A stretch of DNA of 37,089 nucleotides. It comes from TH1177 sp042138015 (GTDB lineage: Archaea; Thermoproteota; Nitrososphaeria; Nitrososphaerales; Nitrososphaeraceae). Position 1 is the stretch's first letter, and each line of letters opens with the position of its first letter. The stretch lies in the NCBI GenBank assembly GCA_042138015.1, contig JBHIVA010000021.1:1-37089 (forward strand), in the 5' to 3' direction. The position numbers were made by a program, and so were the translations under genes. The notes below the pieces were generated by a model. The model was not told the DNA's origin. It saw only the letters and a list, made by a program, of their open reading frames with translations, and ran no database searches. Below are positions 27,440-35,245 of this stretch, piece by piece.

Positions 27440-27772
27440 TTATTCATTTCTAATATCCACCTGTAATATCTGTCCAACTTGCGGATTTCCAATCATCTCG
27501 TATCTTCTTTTTGGCATCGTTATCTGAATAATTGTTTTAGGATATGTTTTTATGACCGTTTGAGGTTGTGCTTTCAATATTGCCTCCAGCAACGGTTTTA
27601 TTTGTTGTTTTACCTCATTGTCTGTAATAGTCCTTTCTACTGCCTCCAATATCATCTGTTGTTGTGAAACAGGTTCTAATTCAATGTCTTCTGTGAGAGA
27701 TAAGGTAACATTTGACCCAGTATCGACTAGTTGTTTTATAACATATTTAGTTGATGTTGGAAAATTTTCCAA
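27440..27772 (-). CDS. Small protein of unknown function
   Basis: 110 residues: an N-terminal strand-like part (VTLSLTEDIELEPV), an amphipathic helical middle (QQQMILEAVERTITDNEVKQ), and a C-terminal beta part (TIIQITMPKRRYEMIGNPQV). Composition and secondary-structure pattern look like a genuine folded protein. No cysteine, membrane segment or catalytic motif is present. I do not recognise a family. It lies 114 bp downstream of another small unknown on the same strand. Confidence 0.6.
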   Translation of the reverse strand: MENFPTSTKYVIKQLVDTGSNVTLSLTEDIELEPVSQQQMILEAVERTITDNEVKQQIKPLLEAILKAQPQTVIKTYPKTIIQITMPKRRYEMIGNPQVGQILQVDIRNE

Positions 27773-27886
27773 ATTAATTTTATAGATTTAAAGATAAATA
27801 TTAAGCTATTACTTGTTATTTTCTGGAAAATGAATGATCTATCTAATTCATAAAGATAATGCACACAAAAGAAATTATTGAAAAGT

Positions 27887-28198
27887 TTAAACTGAATACA
27901 TTATTCCGCCAGATACGATTGGAATTTGGTCAACCTTAGCTACTTCCTTTATCTTGGCAATTATCGCGTTAAACCACAAACTGTCAATTCCCTGGCTCCA
28001 TATTGTTATCTTTTTATAATTTCTCTTAACCCCATCATGAAAATAGCCAGAACAGTCTTCAGCTGTTATATTGCAATATTTTTGACCCACTTCTTCTATT
28101 ACATCAGATGCTTCTTCAGGAAGATATAAAATTGTGAGTGTAGGAAATGGAATAGTACTAGAAGTCTCTGCAGAGCTGCTGTTATTAGTTTCGTTCAT
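27887..28198 (-). CDS. Small protein of unknown function
   Basis: 103 residues from ATG with a Ser/Thr/Asn-rich N-terminus, then TLTILYLPEEASDVIEEVGQ, a Cys pair (KYCNITAEDCSGYF), and KITIWSQGIDSLWFNAIIAKI. The strand-helix repeats suggest a compact alpha/beta fold. There is no signal peptide or membrane segment. It may form a two-gene unit with the gene at 27440. Function unknown. Confidence 0.6.
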   Translation of the reverse strand: MNETNNSSSAETSSTIPFPTLTILYLPEEASDVIEEVGQKYCNITAEDCSGYFHDGVKRNYKKITIWSQGIDSLWFNAIIAKIKEVAKVDQIPIVSGGIMYSV

Positions 28199-28301
28199 TT
28201 TTAATAAAGTAAAGAATTCCTGTAATAAGTAAATTTCGTTTGTATCATATCAAATTTGCCTGTTATCGCCATGTAAAGAACTGATGGTGAATTATTATGA
28301 T

Positions 28302-29063
28302 TCAACACCCTAATATAGATGAAATTATCTTGTTAAAATTCTCCCTATTTTGGGCTTTCTTATATTTTTTTAAATGCTCTAAGATCTCATACCTTGCGGT
28401 GCTTAAAGCTAATATATCTCTCACTTTTTCTGCTATTATTCCGTTAAAAATTAAGGATTGGGTTATTGAAGTTACGTTAGTAGTTTTTCTATTAACAGAA
28501 GAACTTTCAAAATCTAATATAGAGGCTTTATTTTCTGATATTAATACATGATTATCAATCCGGGTTAACTCTCCATGATCTAAATACATGTTATCTAAAA
28601 GATAACATTGTTCCATGATATCTTTTAACACTTGTCTTGTCAGTTTCCTATTTTTAAAACTATGAACCGAAACCTTATTTTCCAACCAGCTTAATATTTT
28701 TTGCCCTTCAATTAACTCCATTAATATAAGATTTTTTTTGCTATCAATTAATCTTGGACCGATATTTAATGAATTAGCCATGATCATGAATTTAGCTTCA
28801 TTATTTAAGTTCTTTCTATTGGAATCTATTCTTCTAATCTTTAATGCAAGGTTATTACCATTCTTGGTATTAACTTTTACAACTACCCCTGAATGACCTT
28901 TTCCAAGTATATTTAAATTAAAAATCTTCGTAGGACCTGTTAGGATTATTTCTTCTACTCCTAAACTTACCAATTCATTAATCCTTTCGTAATATTGGCT
29001 TTCATTAAATTTAGGATAAGAGATTATATTTTGTAACAATGGAGAATTTATATCATTCTTCAA
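28302..29063 (-). CDS. COG2112-type archaeal Ser/Thr protein kinase
   Basis: 253 residues from TTG, overlapping the end of the CCA-enzyme gene by 11 bp. The small kinase shows a glycine loop (LGKGHSGVV, 53-61), Lys75 in LALKIRR, Glu89 in NNEAKFM, the catalytic loop DHGELTRIDNHVLI (162-175; the HGEL/HGQL form of this family), and ILDFESSS (182-189) replacing DFG. It is related to the RIO/bud32-like atypical kinases. The genomic link to CCA addition and ThpR suggests a function in tRNA or translation, but the target is not known. Confidence 0.85.
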   Translation of the reverse strand: MKNDINSPLLQNIISYPKFNESQYYERINELVSLGVEEIILTGPTKIFNLNILGKGHSGVVVKVNTKNGNNLALKIRRIDSNRKNLNNEAKFMIMANSLNIGPRLIDSKKNLILMELIEGQKILSWLENKVSVHSFKNRKLTRQVLKDIMEQCYLLDNMYLDHGELTRIDNHVLISENKASILDFESSSVNRKTTNVTSITQSLIFNGIIAEKVRDILALSTARYEILEHLKKYKKAQNRENFNKIISSILGC

Positions 29064-30543
29064 ATATCATCGCATTCTTGAATATAAAATCGTAAACTAA
29101 TTCGTTATAAATTGGCATATTCTGTAATTTTCTACTATTTAAGAAAAATAATTTAAATCCATTTTTTATATCATCTCTTAATCCCTTTGGAATTCCGATA
29201 TCTTTATTATTTTTTATAGCATCATTCAAAAAATCTAAAATTTTTGTATTCTTTCTGAGCTTTAAAGAACATACCCTCATTTCATTATTTGTCCATGTAA
29301 ATAGAGAGTTATTTTTATTTTTAAATAAAAAATTAATAACTTCATTTCTCATAAAGACATCAGGACCAACATTTATCATATATGGTGATAAATTTTTAGC
29401 TCCTACTAAGCACATAATAATTGCAATATTATCCTCTTCTTTTAAGTAACATTTACTCTTTATGATATTGAAATTAAGATTATTTGATTGTTTTTCTATA
29501 GACTTTGCAAATTTCTTTAATTGTCCTGAAATTACATCTGGACTCCTATTGCTGAAAGAAAATTTGATGATTAGCAAATTAGAGATAGTCTCACTAGAAA
29601 TAACCTTTTTTTTATAGGATTTTCTAGATATATTTTTGTTGAAAGAATTAAAAAATTCTAAACTTGGTCTTTTTAGAAATGCCCTTGAACCCATAATAAA
29701 AGTCGATAAACTTTCAGATGAAATCGCTGCTCCTAGATTTCGTTTATTATCTATAGGATCAATTATGACCACTGGGGTATGAAATTGAATCTCTTCTTTA
29801 ATGTCGTTTTCATGAATGGATATGACAGATTCTATTTTCTCTAAATTAGAAATATTTATCAATACATTTTTGAAGGTATTGTATTTTAAAACCAAGACTT
29901 CAGATACATAACCACTAAAACCAGAAGTAAATAATTCAGCTCCATAAATTCCAAGAGTTTTTAAAAACCTTTTTAAAATTCTTACCTGATCCTTTTGGTC
30001 CATTGACAAATTGTTAATCATGTAATCTGTATGATATTGTGATCTGTCAGCAGCACTTTTCCATTCTCCTTTCTCTACTGCATAGCAGGGAACTACATTA
30101 ATTTTAACAATATCTTCTTTTTTATGTCCCTTTACAAACCCTTCAACATAAGGGTGCTCTGAAAATCTTGTTCTTGGATTATATCTAGCTAGCGATTTAA
30201 AACCAATATCCATAGCTATCCCTTCGAAGCGGTTTTCGTTAACTTTTTTATCAATTAATAAGAAGATATCAATATCTGTATCATTTTTGAGATTTGTTCC
30301 TTTTGCAAGTGAACCACCAGATCTTATCTCTATTACCTCAGGTACTAAATTTTTCTTTATTTCGTCAATTACCATTTTTTCAATATTTTTTAGTTTCTTT
30401 GATTCAGTTTTATCTGGTTGTGATATTTTCAAAGCATTTTCAATAATATTATCAATATCTGTGTGTATTCTTTGAGGAATTTCATAGCTTTCATCCCTAC
30501 CACGTGAATATTTATTCTTGGAGTTGATATTATTTTTTTTCAT
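29053..30543 (-). CDS. cca: CCA-adding enzyme (archaeal class I tRNA nucleotidyltransferase)
   Basis: Adds or repairs the 3' CCA of tRNA; needed here because the window's tRNA genes lack encoded CCA. The polymerase beta-type core is RSGGSLAKGTNLKNDTDIDIF (74-93) with catalytic Asp90 and Asp92, followed by RFSEHPYVEG, VPCYAV and SQYHTDYM with the tRNA-binding region. About 496 residues is in the archaeal range (around 450), with a Lys/Asn-rich N-terminal extension. The start is ATG at 30543, 20 bp after the ThpR stop; it is in the same leftward unit as ThpR and the kinase. Confidence 0.95.
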   Translation of the reverse strand: MKKNNINSKNKYSRGRDESYEIPQRIHTDIDNIIENALKISQPDKTESKKLKNIEKMVIDEIKKNLVPEVIEIRSGGSLAKGTNLKNDTDIDIFLLIDKKVNENRFEGIAMDIGFKSLARYNPRTRFSEHPYVEGFVKGHKKEDIVKINVVPCYAVEKGEWKSAADRSQYHTDYMINNLSMDQKDQVRILKRFLKTLGIYGAELFTSGFSGYVSEVLVLKYNTFKNVLINISNLEKIESVISIHENDIKEEIQFHTPVVIIDPIDNKRNLGAAISSESLSTFIMGSRAFLKRPSLEFFNSFNKNISRKSYKKKVISSETISNLLIIKFSFSNRSPDVISGQLKKFAKSIEKQSNNLNFNIIKSKCYLKEEDNIAIIMCLVGAKNLSPYMINVGPDVFMRNEVINFLFKNKNNSLFTWTNNEMRVCSLKLRKNTKILDFLNDAIKNNKDIGIPKGLRDDIKNGFKLFFLNSRKLQNMPIYNELVYDFIFKNAMIFEE

Positions 30544-30562
30544 CTAAATTAGACTCCAATAA

Positions 30563-31120
30563 TTATTCATTTAGTGCGTTAACGGTTAATAGATTTGAAT
30601 AAATTGGACCATCAGGTGTTAAATCACTACTCTTAATGAATAATTTATCAATTATATCATGTTCAAATACTTGACCATTAAAATTGTTACAAATTTCAAC
30701 AATGTTTGGTATTCTTCTCTTTACTCTAAAGATAGTCAAGTGAGGAACAAACCTGTTATCTGTTTTTATACCAATTTGCTTTAATTTTTGGTAAATCATA
30801 CCGTGTATCTGCTTTAGAAATTCAGATCCTTGGTTATCTATCCCTACCCAGATCACTTTAACAAAATTTGTTGAAGGAAATACACCTATACTATTATACG
30901 AAATAGGTATTTTGCTAAATCTAATTTCAGAAATTACCCTTTTAACATTTTCCAACTGAGATTCTGTAATTTCTCCAAGAAATGATAATGTAAAATGCAT
31001 ATTATTAGGACTAACAATGTTTAGATTATTTTTATTTTCAGTAACTTTGTCTACGATCTCTTGCTGTACTGCTCTTAATTTATCCCTTATGTTACAATCT
31101 ACAGCAATAAATACTCTCAT
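30563..31120 (-). CDS. thpR: RNA 2',3'-cyclic phosphodiesterase (ThpR/LigT)
   Basis: Two HxTx motifs define the 2H phosphoesterase: HFTLSFLGE (His42/Thr44) and HLTIFRVKRR (His127/Thr129), in the usual N- and C-lobes. The enzyme opens 2',3'-cyclic phosphates on RNA ends. I use ATG 31120 (MRVFIAVD, the standard start of this family) rather than the upstream ATG at 31147, because a TATA-like box lies at 31145-31157. Length 185 is typical. It is the first gene of the ThpR-CCA-kinase unit, which matches an archaeal association of ThpR with CCA enzymes. Confidence 0.93.
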   Translation of the reverse strand: MRVFIAVDCNIRDKLRAVQQEIVDKVTENKNNLNIVSPNNMHFTLSFLGEITESQLENVKRVISEIRFSKIPISYNSIGVFPSTNFVKVIWVGIDNQGSEFLKQIHGMIYQKLKQIGIKTDNRFVPHLTIFRVKRRIPNIVEICNNFNGQVFEHDIIDKLFIKSSDLTPDGPIYSNLLTVNALNE

Positions 31121-31144
31121 TATGAATAGTGCAAAGGTTAAAAA

Positions 31145-31157
31145 CATATAATATATC
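31145..31157 (-). promoter_or_regulatory. TATA-box-like element of the thpR-cca unit
   Basis: GATATATTATATG on the minus strand, centred about 31 bp before the ATG at 31120. With an archaeal start site 25 or so bp downstream, the leader would be only a few bases. This decides the shorter start for thpR. Confidence 0.5.
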
Positions 31158-31251
31158 TTTTTAGCCGTAATACGACAATTGAGCTAATACAAAGTATATA
31201 AAGTAAATTTAAAGACTATATAAGATGTCATAACTATGAGTTCAAAGGTAA

Positions 31252-31821
31252 TTAGTTATCTTTTTCCAGCATGATTCTATCAAAAATATCGTCTATCCGT
31301 TCGATTGACTCGAAATCAATATCCTTATAATCATTTTTTAAAAGATTTCTTAAAGTATTTTGTGTAAAATTCTTCATTTCGACATCCTCTTCCACTGTTT
31401 TATCATATTTTTTTTTCTTTATTTTATTCTCTCTATTTTGTTTATTTTTATTATTGGTTATAGGTTCTATAGTTTCCAATGCATCTCCCACATCATGGAT
31501 TAAAGATATATGAATTGAGGTTTGTTCTATTATCTTTTTAGAATTTTCAAGTATTACAATATCTCTTCTTATTTTATTGAGTTCATCGAATAATTGTCTA
31601 GCTTCTTTATGTCGACCAATTTTAATAAGATTTATAATTCTTGATAAAGTATCAGTTTCTTTTTCTTTCAACAATGGGTAGGCTTTATTTATTTTCGACA
31701 TTCTTTCAGGAAAATCGTTAATGGAAAATACATGGTTTTTTTTTGAATCCAGTAAGTTTTCATCCTTTTCTTTATTATTGTTTGTTTTTTTCCCATGGAC
31801 TTTCCTGAAAAACCTCCACAT
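31252..31821 (-). CDS. CdvB-like (ESCRT-III/Snf7-fold) protein, probable
   Basis: 189 residues from ATG. The middle resembles the archaeal CdvB core: IINLIKIGRHKEARQLFDELNKIRRDI, then SKKIIEQTSIHISLIHDVGDALETIEPI, comparable to the RAxxYANELAEIRK ... QLALExVVLRLETIxELGD pattern of CdvB proteins. The basic N-terminus and a disordered KNKQNREN linker fit. The C-terminus (DFESIERIDDIFDRIMLEKD) could be the degenerate partner-binding tail. CdvB polymers divide cells and remodel membranes in thaumarchaea. The homology is remote and read by eye; it could be an unrelated coiled coil. Confidence 0.45.
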   Translation of the reverse strand: MWRFFRKVHGKKTNNNKEKDENLLDSKKNHVFSINDFPERMSKINKAYPLLKEKETDTLSRIINLIKIGRHKEARQLFDELNKIRRDIVILENSKKIIEQTSIHISLIHDVGDALETIEPITNNKNKQNRENKIKKKKYDKTVEEDVEMKNFTQNTLRNLLKNDYKDIDFESIERIDDIFDRIMLEKDN

Positions 31822-32348
31822 ATCAAACCAGTTCGATTACAATTTAAGAATATCTGTGTTTGTTTATGTAAATTAATAGATTAATTTTGTTGACAATGAA
31901 TTAATTCTTCAGGAAACCACATTATAATCCGGAATTTAACGGGAAATTATAACCTTATGAATAAAATGGTTCAGATCTTACTGTATTTCGTTTGTAGATC
32001 GTATTCTATATTATGTATATTTTTTATGAATATCTATGATGAAATTCAAGGATAAATAACCTAGTTACAAATTATAAATTATTTTGAAATTATTAAATTT
32101 AAGTATATACAACAACTTTGAAAAGAAGTATTTGTATCTAATAAACAGATGGTTAAAGAGTCTAGGAATAAACCTAAATTAAACAAATTATTCTAATCAT
32201 TTTATAATTTTCTTTTCTTGTGAATGTTTGAATTTTATGAGAAAATACAATTTATTTGCGTAAATAGAATTTTTAAATTTCGTTTAAGAAACAAAGTATC
32301 AGTTTTATCTGTAAACTTAAAATAATTGTAATAATCTTTGACTTTATT
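31822..32348. other. Divergent intergenic region, 527 bp
   Basis: Between the leftward CdvB-like gene and the rightward alcohol dehydrogenase. It contains a G+C-bearing inverted repeat at 31922-31952 and TATA-like sequence before 32349. No ORF or RNA gene is recognised. Confidence 0.4.
31922..31952. promoter_or_regulatory. Interrupted inverted repeat, possible operator
   Basis: TTATAAT (31922-31928) and ATTATAA (31946-31952) flank a CCG (31929-31931) and CGG (31940-31942) pair. The location, about 100 bp before the CdvB-like start, suits a regulator site or short structured leader. Confidence 0.35.
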
Positions 32349-33299
32349 ATGTGGAAAGTAATGATGCCTAGAAAGATAGTGTTTGGACAAAATGCAGCAC
32401 AAGAATTCGAATATCCAAAAAATTCTCTTATTATAACTACCACCGCTCCCGAAATATATGAAAAATGGACAGAGTATATGGGGATTAAAGATTACCAGAT
32501 TTATGATAAAGTAACACCCGATCCTTCTATTGAAACAGTTGAAAAGATAAAAAGTGAATTTGAAGGAAAGGATATCTCAACTTACATTGGGCTAGGTGGA
32601 GGCAGCTCTATGGATGTATGTAAATATCTGAGTAAATTAACCAAGGTACCTAAGATTTTAATTCCTACTACTTTTGGAACAGGTGCAGAAATGACTACAT
32701 ATGCAGTAATAAGTTTTGAACACAAGAAAAAATTGTTACAAGATGAAGCTTTCCTAGCCGATACTGCAATAGTAGATCCATACTTTTTGCCAGGAACACC
32801 ATTTAACATAATGAGAAATTCTGCTTGTGATGCAGCTGCCCAGGCATCAGAAGGTTATGACAGCAAAATAGGAAATCCCTTTACCAGATTTTTCTGTAAA
32901 GAAGCTTTTGATATACTAGAAGATGCAATAATAAATGATAAACCAGATCTTCTTCCCTACGGTGCTATGTTATCTGGAATCGGTTTTGGAAATTCTTCCA
33001 CTACTTTGGGACACGCTCTATCCTATGTATTTTCTAATGAAGGAGTTCCCCATGGCTACTCCCTCTCATCTTGTACAACAATAGCACATAAATTCAATAA
33101 TTCTATTTTCTATGAAAGGTTTAAGAAGATTTGTCAGAAATTAAAGTTTGAACCACTTTCATTAAAACAACCACTTGATGAGGCAGCGGATGTGATAATG
33201 CCTGATAGAGGTCATCTCGATAATAACCCTATTGATGTAACGAAGGAAGATATTATAAAATGTCTAGATGAGATAGTAAACCAAAATCCTTTGTCGTAG
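32349..33299 (+). CDS. Iron-type alcohol dehydrogenase; candidate succinic/malonic semialdehyde reductase
   Basis: 316 residues from ATG; the iron-containing ADH family usually has about 380, so the C-terminus is shortened. GLGGGSSMDVCKYL (81-94) binds NAD(P), and PTTFGTGAEMT (106-116) is the second nucleotide motif. The metal site normally reads D-x3-H ... H ... H: here Asp161, Gln165, His222 (LGHAL) and His235 (PHGYS), so one histidine is a glutamine. In Nitrosopumilus maritimus an enzyme of this family reduces malonic and succinic semialdehyde in the 3-hydroxypropionate/4-hydroxybutyrate cycle, which makes that reaction a good candidate. It is monocistronic. The altered ligand needs explaining. 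Confidence 0.8.
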   Translation: MWKVMMPRKIVFGQNAAQEFEYPKNSLIITTTAPEIYEKWTEYMGIKDYQIYDKVTPDPSIETVEKIKSEFEGKDISTYIGLGGGSSMDVCKYLSKLTKVPKILIPTTFGTGAEMTTYAVISFEHKKKLLQDEAFLADTAIVDPYFLPGTPFNIMRNSACDAAAQASEGYDSKIGNPFTRFFCKEAFDILEDAIINDKPDLLPYGAMLSGIGFGNSSTTLGHALSYVFSNEGVPHGYSLSSCTTIAHKFNNSIFYERFKKICQKLKFEPLSLKQPLDEAADVIMPDRGHLDNNPIDVTKEDIIKCLDEIVNQNPLS

Positions 33300-33330
33300 T
33301 TTTTCTCATTTTCTCTTTTTTTATTTTTGA
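33300..33330 (+). terminator. T-rich terminator of the alcohol dehydrogenase gene
   Basis: Several T-runs (TTTTT, TTTTTTT) begin directly after the TAG and are interspersed with short gaps, a common archaeal 3' end. There is no hairpin. Confidence 0.4.
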
Positions 33331-33416
33331 AATTATTTTTATGATACATAATTAAAAGGCAGTTTAAGAAACCTTTAAATCTATAATACTGATTATCAAG
33401 TAAAGAAGGAATTATT

Positions 33417-34019
33417 ATGACTACAACTATAAACAAGTCATTAACGATAAACTCTCCAGTTAGTGAAGTTTTTACTTATTTTGCACGCCCTGAACATATG
33501 GCCGACCAGTTTCCAGAAAACATGGGCTTGAATATTATTCCACTCGAAGTAAAAAATGGATTCGGTGTTGGAACTATTTTTAGAATCAGTGGTGACTTTG
33601 ATGGAAAGAAACTAGAATGGGATTGTGAGACAATTGATTATATCCCACATAGAAAGATTATAGCAAAGATGATAGAAGGTCCATTCAAAAAATGGCAAAT
33701 CCAAGTAGATTTTGAAGAGGTTGATGAAAAGACTACAAAGACAGGTATAAGAGTTGATTATGATATGCCTATGGGTCCTTTAGGAGGATTTATCGACAAA
33801 ATGAAGCTAAAGAAAATTGCAGAAAGAGGAATTGAGAATGGATTGTATAGAGTTAAAGCATTGTTAGAGGGAACAGGATCTATTCCAGTTTACATAACTT
33901 TAGATGCATATCGCAAAATCCTGAAAGAGAAAGAGAGATTGAACTGTTCTGTTTCAGATACGATTATAAGTTTGTTTAAGAATCAAAAACAAGAAGCTGT
34001 AAACCCACCAACACTTTAG
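33417..34019 (+). CDS. SRPBCC/START-like protein with C-terminal RHH-like segment
   Basis: Residues 1-150 have the polyketide cyclase/START (SRPBCC) pattern: INSPVSEVFTYFARPEHMADQF at the N-terminus, a GVGTIFRI strand, and a long C-terminal helix of the fold (FIDKMKLKKIAERGIENGLYRVKALLE). This fold makes a pocket for hydrophobic ligands. Residues about 157-190 (IPVYITLDAYRKILKEKERL then NCSVSDTIISLF) look like the strand-helix-helix of a ribbon-helix-helix domain. A ligand-sensing regulator is one reading; an antitoxin-like tail is another. It starts 117 bp after the ADH stop with its own TATA-like box. Confidence 0.7.
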   Translation: MTTTINKSLTINSPVSEVFTYFARPEHMADQFPENMGLNIIPLEVKNGFGVGTIFRISGDFDGKKLEWDCETIDYIPHRKIIAKMIEGPFKKWQIQVDFEEVDEKTTKTGIRVDYDMPMGPLGGFIDKMKLKKIAERGIENGLYRVKALLEGTGSIPVYITLDAYRKILKEKERLNCSVSDTIISLFKNQKQEAVNPPTL

Positions 34020-34250
34020 GATATATTTTATCTTTTTTCTTGTTAAACTTTTCCTAACACTTATTCTAAGAAAAAACAATGTTGATATATTCTAAAATAA
34101 TCTTGAAGAAATATCGATAAGTCTATCACTTTTGGAGTGACTCTGAGCAACTCTGTAACTCAACTAGTAAAAATAATTTCTAGAATTATTAAGCGATTAA
34201 GCGGTATAATTTTTATATATTAACCGAATAAATAAATTCTGTGATAAACA

Positions 34251-34820
34251 ATGTATCACTGTTTCAAATGCGGAAAGAATTTTCCAAGAAATTGGAATGG
34301 GAAAAGACATTTTGAAACTATTCATAATAAAGATAACAAATTAAAATCTAATTATCCTAATAGATCTGATAGGGATATCAATTCAGTTAAAAACCAACTT
34401 GAAAAAAATCTCTCTAATAAAGTAAACACTGTAGGAGAAAATGCTTCAGATTTTAGCCAAGGATATCTAATAGTTAATAAAAAAATAAATCCTTACCACC
34501 AAAATGAGGTTCCACCAGTTATTAATACTATCTCATCAGAGTCTAATAGCCAATCTGTTATAGAATCTTCTAAAAAAAATTATGAGAATTATCTTAAAGA
34601 GAGAGAAAAAGTTAGTTTACCTCTTCTATTACTACGAATCAATCAAAGATTATCGTTTATGAGTCTTTATCCAGTAAGAAATCCTTATTTAATGTCTCTC
34701 TATATGAAAGAAGCGAGAAGGAAATGTATTGCGGAAAAAAGTACAGAATTGTTAGATAATGTATTAAAAAAAAGTGGATTGTATAATGAATTTCAAAAAC
34801 GATTTTCATTTTCTGAATAA
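34251..34820 (+). CDS. Single C2H2 zinc-finger protein, unknown function
   Basis: 189 residues from ATG. Residues 2-25 form one C2H2 finger (Cys4, Cys7, His20, His25, with the usual aromatic/hydrophobic core: YHCFKCGKNFPRNW then NGKRHFETIH). An Asn/Ser-rich linker (26-115) leads to a basic helical C-terminus (RINQRLSFMSLYPVRNPYLM). Such small archaeal finger proteins may bind nucleic acid or proteins; the partner is unknown. It ends 81 bp before tRNA-Lys. Confidence 0.65.
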   Translation: MYHCFKCGKNFPRNWNGKRHFETIHNKDNKLKSNYPNRSDRDINSVKNQLEKNLSNKVNTVGENASDFSQGYLIVNKKINPYHQNEVPPVINTISSESNSQSVIESSKKNYENYLKEREKVSLPLLLLRINQRLSFMSLYPVRNPYLMSLYMKEARRKCIAEKSTELLDNVLKKSGLYNEFQKRFSFSE

Positions 34821-34901
34821 CTTCTTATTCATTGGTAATCAACCTTTAAAAAATTTTAATGAAAAAGAATTTATTCTATCTTTCTTATTTTTGATTACAT
34901 T

Positions 34902-34990
34902 GGGTTCGTAGCTCAGCCAGGTAGAGCGTCTGGCTCTTAACCAGTCTAGGTAGGGTTAAAATGTCGTGGGTCCGAATCCCACCGAACCCG
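34902..34990 (+). tRNA. tRNA-Lys (CTT) with a 15-nt intron after position 42
   Basis: Acceptor GGGTTCG/CGAACCC, discriminator G. D arm GCTC-AGCCAGGTA-GAGC; anticodon loop CTCTTAA (anticodon CTT); T arm GTGGG-TCCGAAT-CCCAC. The anticodon stem TCTGG needs CCAGA, but CCAG is followed by extra bases at 34945-34959. Removing these 15 nt restores CCAGA, a five-base variable loop and a 74-nt tRNA. The BHB is explicit: exon AACC (34939-34942) pairs with intron GGUU (34954-34957), bulge AGU (34943-34945) and bulge AAA (34958-34960), each cut after the second base. A 16-nt intron is the alternative. Confidence 0.92.
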
Positions 34991-35130
34991 ATAATATGCA
35001 GTCTTCAATTAAAATGTATAAAACAACCTCTTTATGTGTAATTAGCGATATCTATAAAAGAGTATAAACTATAGAATTATTAATTTTTAATATAAAAAAG
35101 CAAAAAAAGAAGTATAGATAGTTTTTACGG

Positions 35131-35245
35131 TTATTGTACTTCATCCATTGTATCTATTACATCATCTGATTGTACCTATAAATACAGAACCAAATGGATT
35201 ACTTATTTCAATTATAGAGATATTGTCATCTCCTTGATTAGCCAC
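35131..35245 (-). pseudogene. Decayed sixth blade downstream of the propeller stop
   Basis: Past the TAG at 35246 the same frame continues VANQGDDNISIIEISNPFGS and on to a TGA at 35162, which is repeat-like sequence. A different frame after that gives SDDVIDTMDEVQ before TAA at 35131-35133. The reading frame therefore seems to have been cut by a nonsense change (TAT of the TLYV motif to TAG) and probably a frameshift. Confidence 0.55.

Noticed and set aside
28297..28551. 84-residue rightward ORF
   Set aside because: It is antisense to the kinase gene, hydrophobic by composition, and has no support.
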